Of a DNA stretch of 64,000 bases, positions 1 to 8,842 are shown in pieces. The stretch lies in contig NZ_CP021642.1 of assembly GCF_003048375.1 (NCBI RefSeq), forward strand, positions 372,001 to 436,000, given 5' to 3'. Source of the DNA: Campylobacter concisus. GTDB lineage: Bacteria > Campylobacterota > Campylobacteria > Campylobacterales > Campylobacteraceae. The notes beneath the pieces are model-generated. The model made no database searches, was not told the DNA's origin, and saw only the letters and a list, made by a program, of their open reading frames with translations. The position numbers were made by a program, and so were the translations under genes. How positions within the stretch are numbered: the stretch's first letter is position 1; each line of letters opens with the position of its first letter.

Positions 1-394
1 ACACTGGGGCAACCTGTTCTATTCTCCTCTTATCTAATCTACCCTTAACTATACTATGCGGACAAACGGTTGACACTTGGTTGTCATTTGGTATACCAAG
101 ATTTTCAACCTTGATATATGCTCCATTTTCCGTTTGCGTTATACTTTGCTTTTCTTCAAGATACATCGTTTCTTTTCGTCTGTCATTTCTGATGTAGTTA
201 TTTATCTTCCAATAGGTAATGACTATAACCCCTCTTTAAAAGACAATTACAAAACCTTTTGTAATTAGAATTTTTAAGTCATCATCATCTGCCCTCATAG
301 ATAGATGAAAATACAGGCATTGGCTACTTAATGGCATATCCAAAAATAAGTCGCTATCCACTATCTTTATTGAAAACATCCTTTTATCTGCCAT
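1..394 (-). pseudogene. DnaD-like phage replisome organizer, broken, runs off the left edge
   Basis: Reading from the ATG at 394 gives MADKRMFSIKIVDSD, then a segment containing QCLYFHLSMRADDD. This is the start typical of replisome organizer proteins (DnaD-like N-terminal domain) of Gram-positive phages and integrative elements. As recalled from that family, about 20-25 residues expected after MRADDD are missing, so an internal deletion is likely. An in-frame TAA (236-238) then interrupts the frame. The same frame continues past it (RGVIVITYWKINNYIRNDRR) as the family would. The gene belongs to the element's replication functions and is almost certainly inactive. The family call is from recognition; the stop codon is seen directly. 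Confidence 0.75.
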
Positions 395-843
395 TTTTCT
401 CTCCTATCTTTTGTTATGAAAATGTAGCAACAAATCGTTACTCCTTTTATCTTTTAAGGAAGTCGTGTTTCACTACCCCCTTTGATTAGTACTGTCTTTG
501 ATTTAGGTACACTCCCATTTTGGGAATGTGGCATTTGTCATCTTCTTATTTTTCTTTTGTTGTTTTAGATGTCGGTCTTAAAAATACTTTTGCTTTTCTA
601 TAAACTGAATGAGCGTTTTGAAACGGTACAATAGAAAAAGCCGACTTTTGTTGTTTCAGTATGTCGGCTTAATGTAAGCTATCTGTTTCAAATTTTTATT
701 GTCAAGGGTGAGCGATAGTGAATGTGCTTTACCCTTGATGATAAAAAAGCGAATGAATTATATTCAGTTGTCTTTTGCCTTTAATACGGAAAAATGCTTC
801 GGCTTTTTTCTTTGCTCCCCGCAAGGGTAAAAGCACCGCAGGT
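395..843. other. Non-coding stretch of the element with two inverted repeats
   Basis: No coding frame with a convincing start and ribosome binding site was found here. Two hairpins are visible. AAGCCGAC at 638-645 pairs with GTCGGCTT at 663-670, and TCAAGGGT at 702-709 pairs with ACCCTTGA at 731-738. The second precedes the oriT-like region and could belong to the transfer origin or to a replication control region. Otherwise nothing recognisable was seen. Confidence 0.4.
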
Positions 844-919
844 CGCAAGGACACCTAAAGGGTGTATAATTGCGCCCTTAGAAAATCTAAGGGAATTACA
901 ATTATACTATGTCCTTGCG
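844..919. other. oriT-like site with nested inverted repeats and a MobQ-type nick motif
   Basis: An outer inverted repeat (CGCAAGGACA 844-853, TGTCCTTGCG 910-919) encloses two smaller hairpins. One is ACACC/GGTGT. The other is CCCTTAG (875-881) with CTAAGGG (887-893). Next to the latter is TGCGCCCTTA (871-880), which resembles the nick region known for RSF1010/MobQ-type relaxases (a GCGCCCT core). Mobilizable Gram-positive elements often carry such a site next to a DUF3847-type gene, as here. No relaxase gene is in view; it would lie beyond the left edge. The inverted repeats are certain, and the transfer role is inferred. Confidence 0.5.
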
Positions 920-923
920 TTTC

Positions 924-1185
924 TTAGTCTTTTTGAAATGCTCTTTGCAAAATAGCCTTTATTTCTTCATTACTTTTCTCGCTTGCTCCCTCAATTAAAC
1001 TTTCTAAGATTGCTCCTCGCTCTATCAATCTATGGTTTCGCTTTTTTCTTTCTTCAAGGCTCGTTTGCTTTCTGATTTTCTTTTCCTGATTTTTAAGCTG
1101 AGATAGTTTCTTTTCATATTTTTTTTCTTCTTACTTGCTTTCAATCTTTTCTTTTACTTTTTCTAATTCTGTTTTTATTGTCCAT
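924..1185 (-). pseudogene. DUF3847-like small mobilization-associated protein, frameshifted with a premature stop
   Basis: An AAGGAGATG ribosome binding site precedes an ATG at 1183-1185, but that frame ends after 14 residues. The neighbouring frame reads TELEKVKEKIESK, a TAA stop, then EEKKYEKKLSQLKNQEKK, and continues through RNHRLIERGAILESLIEG to a stop at 924-926. Its charged coiled-coil start and the HRLxxRGAxLE core are those of the DUF3847 family, small proteins found next to MobA/MobL relaxases in Gram-positive elements. At least one frameshift and one nonsense codon are needed to explain it, so it is a decayed gene. Family name from memory of the family pattern. Confidence 0.7.
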
Positions 1186-1218
1186 AAATTTCATCTCCTT
1201 TCAAGTTTTTTTCATAAG

Positions 1219-1252
1219 AAAAGACGATAGATGTTTTACTTTCTATCGTCTT
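1219..1252 (-). terminator. Rho-independent terminator of the small membrane protein gene
   Basis: AAGACGATAGA (1221-1231) pairs perfectly with TCTATCGTCTT (1242-1252), an 11-bp stem with a 10-base loop. On the minus strand the stem is followed by a T-rich run (TTTTCTT). It lies just downstream of the gene ending at 1291. Confidence 0.75.
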
Positions 1253-1290
1253 GAATCTGTATTATTCAGCTCGACAAACTGAAATTTGAC

Positions 1291-1570
1291 TTACTTCTTG
1301 TATTTCTCAACGATTATGCCTGCTACAATACCTACAATAAATCCCGCCGTAGTAACAGCCGAAAACTTAAACTTACCCCAAAGAGAAGGAAGCGCAGAAA
1401 TCGCAAGTGCATACCAAAACAGATTACTACTGAGCAACCAACCATATAAATAACTATGCTCACCAGTTGAAATATTAGTAAATAGCCAACCAATCAAGTT
1501 GCTCTCACCAATATATCACCAGATATACAGCTATGTATCCCAATGTTATATAAACATTTTTCTTTCTCAA
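1291..1570 (-). pseudogene. Small two- to three-segment membrane protein, frameshifted near the N-terminus
   Basis: The longest open stretch (1291-1497) begins only with a TTG inside the sequence NLIGWLFTNISTGEHSY and has no ribosome binding site. One frame over, directly upstream, a hydrophobic sequence VYITLGYIAVYLVIYW starts at a TTG at 1568-1570 behind an AAAGGA. It ends in TGA exactly where the other frame takes over. Restoring two bases at this junction (about 1505-1515) joins both into one protein of about 90 residues with hydrophobic segments and a lysine-rich tail (VEKYKK). It is therefore read as one gene broken by a small deletion. The function is unknown. It resembles uncharacterised membrane proteins of Firmicutes. 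Confidence 0.55.
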
Positions 1571-1613
1571 GTATAATCACAATCCTTTGTCAAACGGGAA
1601 TTTTATTTTCCTG

Positions 1614-1967
1614 TCACTCGTTTATAGGATCATAGTCGGAAGGGACAGGTGCTACTATACTTACAAAGATGATATCCTCATCTCCAGTATTTTTTGCTCC
1701 GTGGCAGGAGTCTTTCTTCGATACTATGACATGGCCTTTCTTGAATGGAACCTCTTCATTAGGCTGGGGGTAGAATATTCCCTCTCCCTGAAGGACGATC
1801 CATATATCGTCGGAATTGTGGTGATAGTGCTTTTGCAATGTCTGACCGGGTTTGATAACCCAGACCGATCCGCCTGTAGATTCTGTCTGATAAAACGGTG
1901 TTCTGACAGCCTTTTCCGGATCCTCTTTTTTTACAAGGTCCATGCAATAGATTCTCTGTTCGCTCAT
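1614..1967 (-). CDS. Small cupin-fold protein
   Basis: A 117-residue single-domain cupin. The region GQTLQKHYHHNSDDIWIV (about residues 41-58) carries the cupin-1 metal-binding pattern with three histidines. Further on, GHVIVSKKDSCHGAKN (about 78-93) supplies the second motif with its histidine. These residues would bind a single metal ion. The start is supported by AAAGGAGC upstream of the ATG at 1967. Such proteins can be isomerases, dioxygenases or sugar/polyketide-modifying enzymes, and the substrate cannot be told. It lies within the foreign element, transcribed in the same direction as the restriction enzyme and recombinase genes, and appears intact. Confidence 0.8.
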   Translation of the reverse strand: MSEQRIYCMDLVKKEDPEKAVRTPFYQTESTGGSVWVIKPGQTLQKHYHHNSDDIWIVLQGEGIFYPQPNEEVPFKKGHVIVSKKDSCHGAKNTGDEDIIFVSIVAPVPSDYDPINE

Positions 1968-2044
1968 GATTATTTGCTCCTTTGTATTCCATAGTTTAAT
2001 CGAAAAAATGCGATTTAATGATATACCGACAAATTCTAATTTGT

Positions 2045-2962
2045 CTACTTCTTTATGTTTTTTAATCTCTCATCATAATATTCTTCTACAAATTTATGAT
2101 TTTGGTGTTTTTCAATTTGCTTAGTGATAAGCTCTATCATTTGCTCATTTTGTTCTACTGTGTAGTTGAAATTTTTCCAATGAGAAACATTGTCTAAACA
2201 TATTTCAACCAACTTTTCAAAGGTTAATACCCTTTCATTATCGGAATAATATGTTTCTTTTATATTTTTTGTTGTTGTAACTTGTATATTAGCCTCATAT
2301 AGAGTGTTCAATACATCAGAGCTAATAGAAGTATCAAGAGTTGCTAAAAACATTTCTCTTGCACCTGTTCTTCCCATTTCTTCAGGTACTTCTTGCCATC
2401 TTTCTCTTAATGTGGTTTTTGCACTAATTAAGACAGTATTTCTCTTATTTACAATGTATTCTAAAACACCCGGAGAAACTAAATCTACCAATTTACCAAG
2501 ACCTTTATTGACAAACTCTTGTTTACCTATATTACCTTGACTGTCAAGTGGAATCCCTGCACCAATCAAAATGAGTTCTATAATACTTTCAAATTCTTTA
2601 CCTGCTCTACTCCTCCTACTTTGAGTATTTGACAAAGTCAAAGCATATATATGTTCCGGAAATTCTTCCACAAACCAAGTAATTGCCTCTATTGGTGTAA
2701 GAGTTTTGATATACTCATCATCAACTAACTCTTTTAGCATTTTTGAAGTAAAGTCTTTTTCTAATGGCTGAAATTCACTCCAACAGCTATTTCTAAGTTT
2801 TTCAACAACTTCACTTGCATTACTTAAAAAGAATTCTTTAGGGACTTTGTCGTATCCTAATGTAATAAAATTATCATAAACTAAGTCATAAGGCTGTTTA
2901 AAGCCTTCTTTCCTTTTTTCTTTAACTAAGTTTTTATATTCATCAAGAGAAATATTTGCCAT
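2045..2962 (-). CDS. Type II restriction endonuclease, Ecl18kI/SsoII/EcoRII-C family (predicted CCNGG)
   Basis: The protein has 305 residues, the length I recall for Ecl18kI and SsoII. The region SRRSRAGKEFES (115-126) is the family's conserved RAG..FE block. The catalytic centre D160 ... S180-A-K182 ... E195 and the DNA-reading block K182-T-T-L-R186-E187-R-W match the Ecl18kI active-site and recognition residues (D160, K182, R186, E187, E195), even in numbering. This predicts cutting at CCNGG sequences. The gene is divergent from a cytosine-5 methyltransferase across about 100 bases holding a promoter and an operator, as in the SsoII system. It is intact, unlike several neighbours in the element. 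Codon use is strongly AT-rich. Confidence 0.88.
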   Translation of the reverse strand: MANISLDEYKNLVKEKRKEGFKQPYDLVYDNFITLGYDKVPKEFFLSNASEVVEKLRNSCWSEFQPLEKDFTSKMLKELVDDEYIKTLTPIEAITWFVEEFPEHIYALTLSNTQSRRSRAGKEFESIIELILIGAGIPLDSQGNIGKQEFVNKGLGKLVDLVSPGVLEYIVNKRNTVLISAKTTLRERWQEVPEEMGRTGAREMFLATLDTSISSDVLNTLYEANIQVTTTKNIKETYYSDNERVLTFEKLVEICLDNVSHWKNFNYTVEQNEQMIELITKQIEKHQNHKFVEEYYDERLKNIKK

Positions 2963-2977
2963 AACTCTTTTCCTTTC

Positions 2978-3006
2978 TTGAAAAATTTTCTTCTATATGG
3001 TACAAT
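2978..3006 (+). promoter_or_regulatory. Promoter of the cytosine methyltransferase gene
   Basis: TTGAAA (2978-2983) and TACAAT (3001-3006) are separated by exactly 17 bases, with a TG-type extension (TATGG) before the -10 box. Transcription would start near 3013, just upstream of the inverted-repeat operator. Confidence 0.75.
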
Positions 3007-3018
3007 AGTGTCAAATAG

Positions 3019-3033
3019 AGGACAGTTAGTCCT
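3019..3033. promoter_or_regulatory. Operator bound by the methyltransferase N-terminal domain (SsoII-type)
   Basis: AGGACAGTTAGTCCT is a 15-base inverted repeat (AGGAC-5-GTCCT). The published SsoII system has a 15-mer of the form AGGAC-5-GTCCT in the same place between its divergent genes. There the methyltransferase's N-terminal domain binds it and represses its own gene while favouring the nuclease gene. Here the site sits between the promoter and the ribosome binding site of the methyltransferase. The repeat is seen directly; the regulatory role is carried over from the SsoII literature as I recall it. Confidence 0.72.
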
Positions 3034-3064
3034 TGAAATAACATATATAAAAAGGAGAATATAT

Positions 3065-4246
3065 ATGAATATTATACCACAAATCATAGATAATTCCCCT
3101 GCTATTTTAATAAAAAATAAGCGTATCAGATTACAAATGACTCAAAAAGAATTAGCTGATGCTGTTGGTATGTCCAAATTCGGAGATAGGACAATTCGCA
3201 GATGGGAAAATGGAGAAAGTCAGCCATCGTCCATTGAGCTGAAACATATTTTATCATTTCCTGAAAAAGTACCTTTCCCCAATAATGAAAATGCCCCCTA
3301 TAAAATCATTGATTTATTTGCCGGAATTGGTGGTACAAGGCTTGGATTTTACCAAACAGGTAAAACAAATGTCGTATTCAGTAGTGAAATTGATAAATTT
3401 GCAGTAAAAACATATAAGGCAAATTTTGGTGAAACTCCTTTTGGAGATATTACAAAAATATCTGAAAAAGATATTCCTAATCATGATATTATTGTCGGTG
3501 GTTTTCCTTGTCAAGCATTTAGTCAAGCCGGTAAAAAGCTTGGTTTTGAAGATACTCGTGGAACATTATTTTTTGAAATTGCAAGAATTATTAAAGAGAA
3601 ACGACCTAAGGCATTTCTTCTTGAAAATGTCAAAAACCTAAAATCTCACGATAAAGGTCGTACCTATAAAACAATAGAAAAAACATTAAAGGATTTAAAC
3701 TACGATGTTCATTCTATTATACTTAAAGCAAAAGACTTCGGTGTTCCACAAAATAGAGAGCGTATTTACATTGTTGGATTTGATAAGGATAAAATAGATA
3801 ACTATAAAGATTTTTCTTTTCCAATTCCTCCCTGCCCAGATGTTTCTGTGGGAAATATTTTAGAGCAAAATGTTGATACTAAATACACCATTTCAAATGC
3901 ACTTTGGCAAGGTCATCAACGACGAAAGAAAGAACATAAAATAAAGGGAAATGGATTTGGTTACACATTGTTCAATGAAAACAGTCCTTATACAAATACA
4001 TTATCTGCAAGATATTATAAAGACGGGAGTGAAATACTTATTGAGCAAAAAGGAAAAAATCCACGAAAACTAACACCTCGTGAAGCTGCAAGACTTCAAG
4101 GCTTCCCCGAAAACTATATCATTCCTGTAAGTGATACTCAAAGTTACAAACAGTTTGGTAATTCTGTTGCCGTTACTGTTATCCATGCAATTGCAAATAA
4201 CATAATTGATATACTTGATACCTGTACTAAAAAAGAGATTGACTAA
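3065..4246 (+). CDS. DNA cytosine-5 methyltransferase with N-terminal HTH repressor domain (predicted CCNGG)
   Basis: Start chosen at 3065, behind AAAAGGAG, giving 393 residues. An upstream in-frame ATG at 2978 lies inside the promoter. Residues about 17-62 form an HTH_XRE-like helix-turn-helix (MTQKELADAVGMSKFGDRT, then RRWENG), as in M.SsoII, which represses its own promoter. The methyltransferase domain has motif I LFAGIGGTRLGF (about 84-95), motif IV with the catalytic cysteine GGFPCQAFSQ (C149), motif VI ENVKNL, motif VIII QNRERIYIVGF, and the C-terminal motifs IX-X including GFPENY and QFGNSVAV. It protects host DNA against the divergent nuclease and should also sense and limit its own expression through the 3019-3033 operator. 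Intact. Confidence 0.92.
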   Translation: MNIIPQIIDNSPAILIKNKRIRLQMTQKELADAVGMSKFGDRTIRRWENGESQPSSIELKHILSFPEKVPFPNNENAPYKIIDLFAGIGGTRLGFYQTGKTNVVFSSEIDKFAVKTYKANFGETPFGDITKISEKDIPNHDIIVGGFPCQAFSQAGKKLGFEDTRGTLFFEIARIIKEKRPKAFLLENVKNLKSHDKGRTYKTIEKTLKDLNYDVHSIILKAKDFGVPQNRERIYIVGFDKDKIDNYKDFSFPIPPCPDVSVGNILEQNVDTKYTISNALWQGHQRRKKEHKIKGNGFGYTLFNENSPYTNTLSARYYKDGSEILIEQKGKNPRKLTPREAARLQGFPENYIIPVSDTQSYKQFGNSVAVTVIHAIANNIIDILDTCTKKEID

Positions 4247-4248
4247 CT

Positions 4249-4262
<14 letters not shown>
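4229..4262. terminator. Bidirectional terminator between the convergent methyltransferase and recombinase genes
   Basis: AAAAAAGAGATTGA (4229-4242) pairs without mismatch with TCAATCTCTTTTTT (4249-4262), a 14-bp stem with a 6-base loop. It provides T-runs in both directions and overlaps the 3' ends of both genes. Confidence 0.85.
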
Positions 4263-6230
<1,968 letters not shown>

Positions 6231-7166
6231 CAAAATAGCCTTATCTCTTTAAATTTTAATGATCTTCAAGCTTATGGCTACACAGTAGATAAAGCTGGCT
6301 TTATGGGAGCTGATTTTAACAAAGCAGCAGGCTTGCCGCAAGACTTTAAAATCCATAAAAGCACGCTTGATGAACTTAATAGATTTGCCGAGCGAAACCA
6401 TGTGTTAAACCGCATCAAGAGCAAGGACGAGCAGATAAAGATCTTTGATAACATCGATATGGCCGACACCATAAAGCACTACTACAGACTATTTGATCAA
6501 ATGACCTCTGCTTTAGGTGATGATAAAAAGAGCTACACCCTTGCAGATATAGACAAACTACCAAAAGGCTACAGCACAAAAGGCACTCACTATGATGCCA
6601 AAGGACACTTGCTAAAAGATCTATCAAACTCCACTATCTCAAATATCTACTCTAGCACTGATGAGCTAAATAGCGCCAAAACTCTTAGCAAAGAGCTTTC
6701 AAGTGCAGGAGTTAGGCTCATAGTAAAAGAGGTTGATTTTACTATGAGCGAAGCAGGCGATGAGTTTAGCTTTAGCCCTGATATGTCGGTATATCAAGCA
6801 GATGAAGGCTACAGCAAAGAGGCTCTTTTTATGGGATTTTTGCGCAGCTCTAGACCACTACCAAGTGATAGTGCAAAGACTAAGCTTAGCAGTGCTGCAC
6901 TAAATGATATCTCAAACACTGGAGAGCATAAAGAGTATTTTGTGGATTTTGAAAAAGTGGGTAAAGATAGTGAGAGCATAAAAGCGCTCATAAAAGAAAG
7001 ACTTAAAGAGCTAACTCTTTTAATGTATGCAAGATTAAAGAACATTAACGCAGAAAGTGTTACCTCAAACGAATATGAGAAATTTAAACCAACTAGCGAG
7101 AATATAAATTCTCTAGCAAATTCTTGGAGTGAGAGGATAAGTTCTATTAGCAAGACTTTTGTGTAG
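6231..7166 (+). pseudogene. Family A protein (GYxVDxxGFM...FNKAAG), 5'-truncated by the element insertion
   Basis: The first ATG (6303) falls in the middle of the conserved block GYTVDKAGFMGADFNKAAGL, which intact relatives in this window (11960-13111 and 8843-10009) carry some 30-75 residues from their N-terminus. The frame stays open upstream only to a TAA at 6228-6230. The native start, N-terminus and promoter are therefore missing and presumably lie on the far side of the element. The remaining part keeps the family blocks FKIHKSTL, DMADTIKHYYRLFDQ, and a FSPDMSVYQADEGYSKEALF segment shared with the 11960-13111 protein. A shortened product from 6303 is possible, but no good ribosome binding site is seen. 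Function unknown. Confidence 0.65.
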
Positions 7167-7180
7167 AGATAAGTTATATA

Positions 7181-7207
7181 TAAACTAAATTATTGAAAGG
7201 TCGATTT
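7181..7207 (+). promoter_or_regulatory. sigma28 (FliA)-like promoter for the gene at 7239
   Basis: TAAA (7181-7184) and CGAT (7202-7205) are separated by 17 bases, the exact spacing of the sigma28 consensus (TAAAGTTT-N11-GCCGATAA). The downstream half reads GTCGATTT. Similar sites precede two other genes of this locus. Confidence 0.6.
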
Positions 7208-7238
7208 ACAAACTAAGAAATACAAAAGGCTTTTAAAT

Positions 7239-7946
7239 ATGATAAGCAGTGTAAATGGATTTACATATCAAAATATGAGGTATGAGCCAGCTGGAGCGGA
7301 AGAGAAAAACATACAAGCAAAAGTAGAGCAACAACCTGATAAAAATAAAATAAACGATGATAGCAATAACGCTGTAGCAAATAGCGCTCTACAGCGCATT
7401 TTTGGTAACTACATGAGTGGTATTGCAGCTGATGGTAGGATAACCATTTGGGGTAAAGCAACAGGACTTGATAACTCGATAAGCAAGGACGAAGCAAATT
7501 CTTTATTGCGTTTTATACAAGAGAGCAAGACAGGCGATTTTATGCCAATGATATCTGATGATATTAGTGATGAGCTGTTAAACTCAGCTGATCTGAGCAT
7601 CAGTGAATTTAAAGAACGCTGGTTACAAGATAGAGCAAGGATGGCAGAGAAGCTAGAAAAGAGCAATGAAGTTTTTTTCGCACAAGTAGATGCTATGAAT
7701 GAAGAAGCTCAAAGAATTTTAAATAATAAAAACAATGAGCCAGGCTCAAATGACATAAAAGAAGAAAATTTTAAGCCTATTCAGGGACATAGCAAAAACA
7801 CTGAAACTTATGACTTTACTAAGGATGAAAAATTTTCATATTTACTTAAGCTTCAAGAGCTTGAGAGAGAACGTGGTATCGATGTGCTTCGTATCATGCA
7901 AAAGCTTGAAGAAAATGGTAAAAAGGTTGTCGATAAAAAGGTTTAA
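7239..7946 (+). CDS. Family B protein (MISSVNG start, RGIDVL..MQK tail), unknown function
   Basis: A 235-residue hydrophilic protein with no signal peptide or membrane segment. It starts MISSVNGFTYQN. A middle region contains ADGRITIWGKATGLDNSISKDEA, helical segments follow, and the C-terminal block (FKPIQ, TETYDFTKDEKFSYL, ERGIDVLRIMQKLEE) is shared with the 8028-8831 protein. It follows a family A gene by 72 bases, with a sigma28-like promoter between them, and a strong terminator follows. The non-cleaved, asparagine/serine-rich start and flagellar-type promoter fit proteins exported through the flagellar secretion system. That is an inference only. Confidence 0.75.
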   Translation: MISSVNGFTYQNMRYEPAGAEEKNIQAKVEQQPDKNKINDDSNNAVANSALQRIFGNYMSGIAADGRITIWGKATGLDNSISKDEANSLLRFIQESKTGDFMPMISDDISDELLNSADLSISEFKERWLQDRARMAEKLEKSNEVFFAQVDAMNEEAQRILNNKNNEPGSNDIKEENFKPIQGHSKNTETYDFTKDEKFSYLLKLQELERERGIDVLRIMQKLEENGKKVVDKKV

Positions 7947-7999
7947 ATTTATCTTTGTATTTAGTGCAAGCCGCCACTAAGTCATCCTATGACAAGATA

Positions 8000-8024
8000 G
8001 AGGATGATCCTCGTTTTGCTTTAT
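8000..8024 (+). terminator. Rho-independent terminator after the 7239-7946 gene
   Basis: GAGGA-TGA-TCCTC (8000-8012) forms a compact GC-rich hairpin followed by GTTTTGCTTT. It separates the two convergent gene groups of the paralog locus. An overlapping longer repeat (CATCCT ... AGGATG) starts near 7983. Confidence 0.65.
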
Positions 8025-8027
8025 CCA

Positions 8028-8831
8028 TCAAACCATCTTATTTAAAATTTGCTTCTTATCTATCTTTTGCATAAGCTCTAAGACGTCTATGCCTCTTTTT
8101 TCTTTGAAATTTAAAAGCTCTCTTGCATAGAGAAATTTTTGATCCTTGTTTATATCATAGGTCTCATACTTCTTCTTAACCTGCATAGGTTTAAATTTCT
8201 TCTCACTTTGCTCTTTGGCTAAATTTGCATTGTATTCTTGTTCTTCTTTGATTATCTGCTTTCTTTGTTCTTCAACATCCTTTGTAGCTTTTTCTCTTGC
8301 TTTGGCAAATAAAGTCTTAAATTCATCTATACTTAGATCGGTTCTATCTAAAAGACTAAGCGACTCCTTGTTATTATTTGGATAAAGAGAAGACATAGTT
8401 TCCATAAAAGCATCAAGTTCATCTTCTTCTTCTTTTGTGCCAAGACCTATTAGTTTGCCCATCATGGTTGGTTTGCCGTCTATAGAGTTTGTAAGCAACC
8501 AGTCCATGTAATCTTGGAGTTCGCGAACTCTAAATTCTTCCATATTTTCTGGTTCTCTTTTTGCTGATAAAGCTCGTCTTTCTTGAATGGTGTAATCAGA
8601 CAGCATATTATCAATTCGATTTATAGTATCTGCTATCCAGCCCTCTTTGCTTTTGTCTATATCTATAAATTCTTTTATAGTTTCGCTCCAGGGTTTAAAA
8701 AGATTCTTTGAGTAGTCAAATTTTTCTTCGGTAGCGTTTTTGTCTTGCTTGCCTTCTTTGGCTACATTTTCTTTTTGGATAGTGTTATCTTGTATCGGTG
8801 TGTTGCTAAGTCCGTTTATGCTAGTTATCAT
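8028..8831 (-). CDS. Family B protein, unknown function
   Basis: A 267-residue hydrophilic protein starting MITSINGLSNTPIQDN, similar to the start of the 7239 protein. It shares that protein's C-terminal block (KFKPMQVKKKYETYDINKDQ, then KRGIDVLELMQKID). The middle has a long charged helical region (about residues 175-215) and a segment TMMGKLIGLGTKEEEDELDA corresponding to ITIWGKATGLD in the paralog. It lies 11 bases downstream of a family A gene, repeating the A-then-B order seen at 6231-7946. A G7 tract overlaps the spacer where a ribosome binding site is expected. No signal peptide. Function unknown. Confidence 0.75.
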   Translation of the reverse strand: MITSINGLSNTPIQDNTIQKENVAKEGKQDKNATEEKFDYSKNLFKPWSETIKEFIDIDKSKEGWIADTINRIDNMLSDYTIQERRALSAKREPENMEEFRVRELQDYMDWLLTNSIDGKPTMMGKLIGLGTKEEEDELDAFMETMSSLYPNNNKESLSLLDRTDLSIDEFKTLFAKAREKATKDVEEQRKQIIKEEQEYNANLAKEQSEKKFKPMQVKKKYETYDINKDQKFLYARELLNFKEKRGIDVLELMQKIDKKQILNKMV

Positions 8832-8842
8832 TTCAACCCCCC

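Noticed and set aside
1587-1994. 135-codon open frame on the plus strand over the cupin gene
   Set aside because: The opposite strand encodes a clear cupin with metal-binding histidines and a good ribosome binding site; the plus frame has no recognisable features.
2978-3064. Extension of the cytosine methyltransferase to the ATG at 2978
   Set aside because: That ATG lies in the promoter, upstream of the -10 box; the start at 3065 has AAAAGGAG and gives the M.SsoII-like N-terminus.
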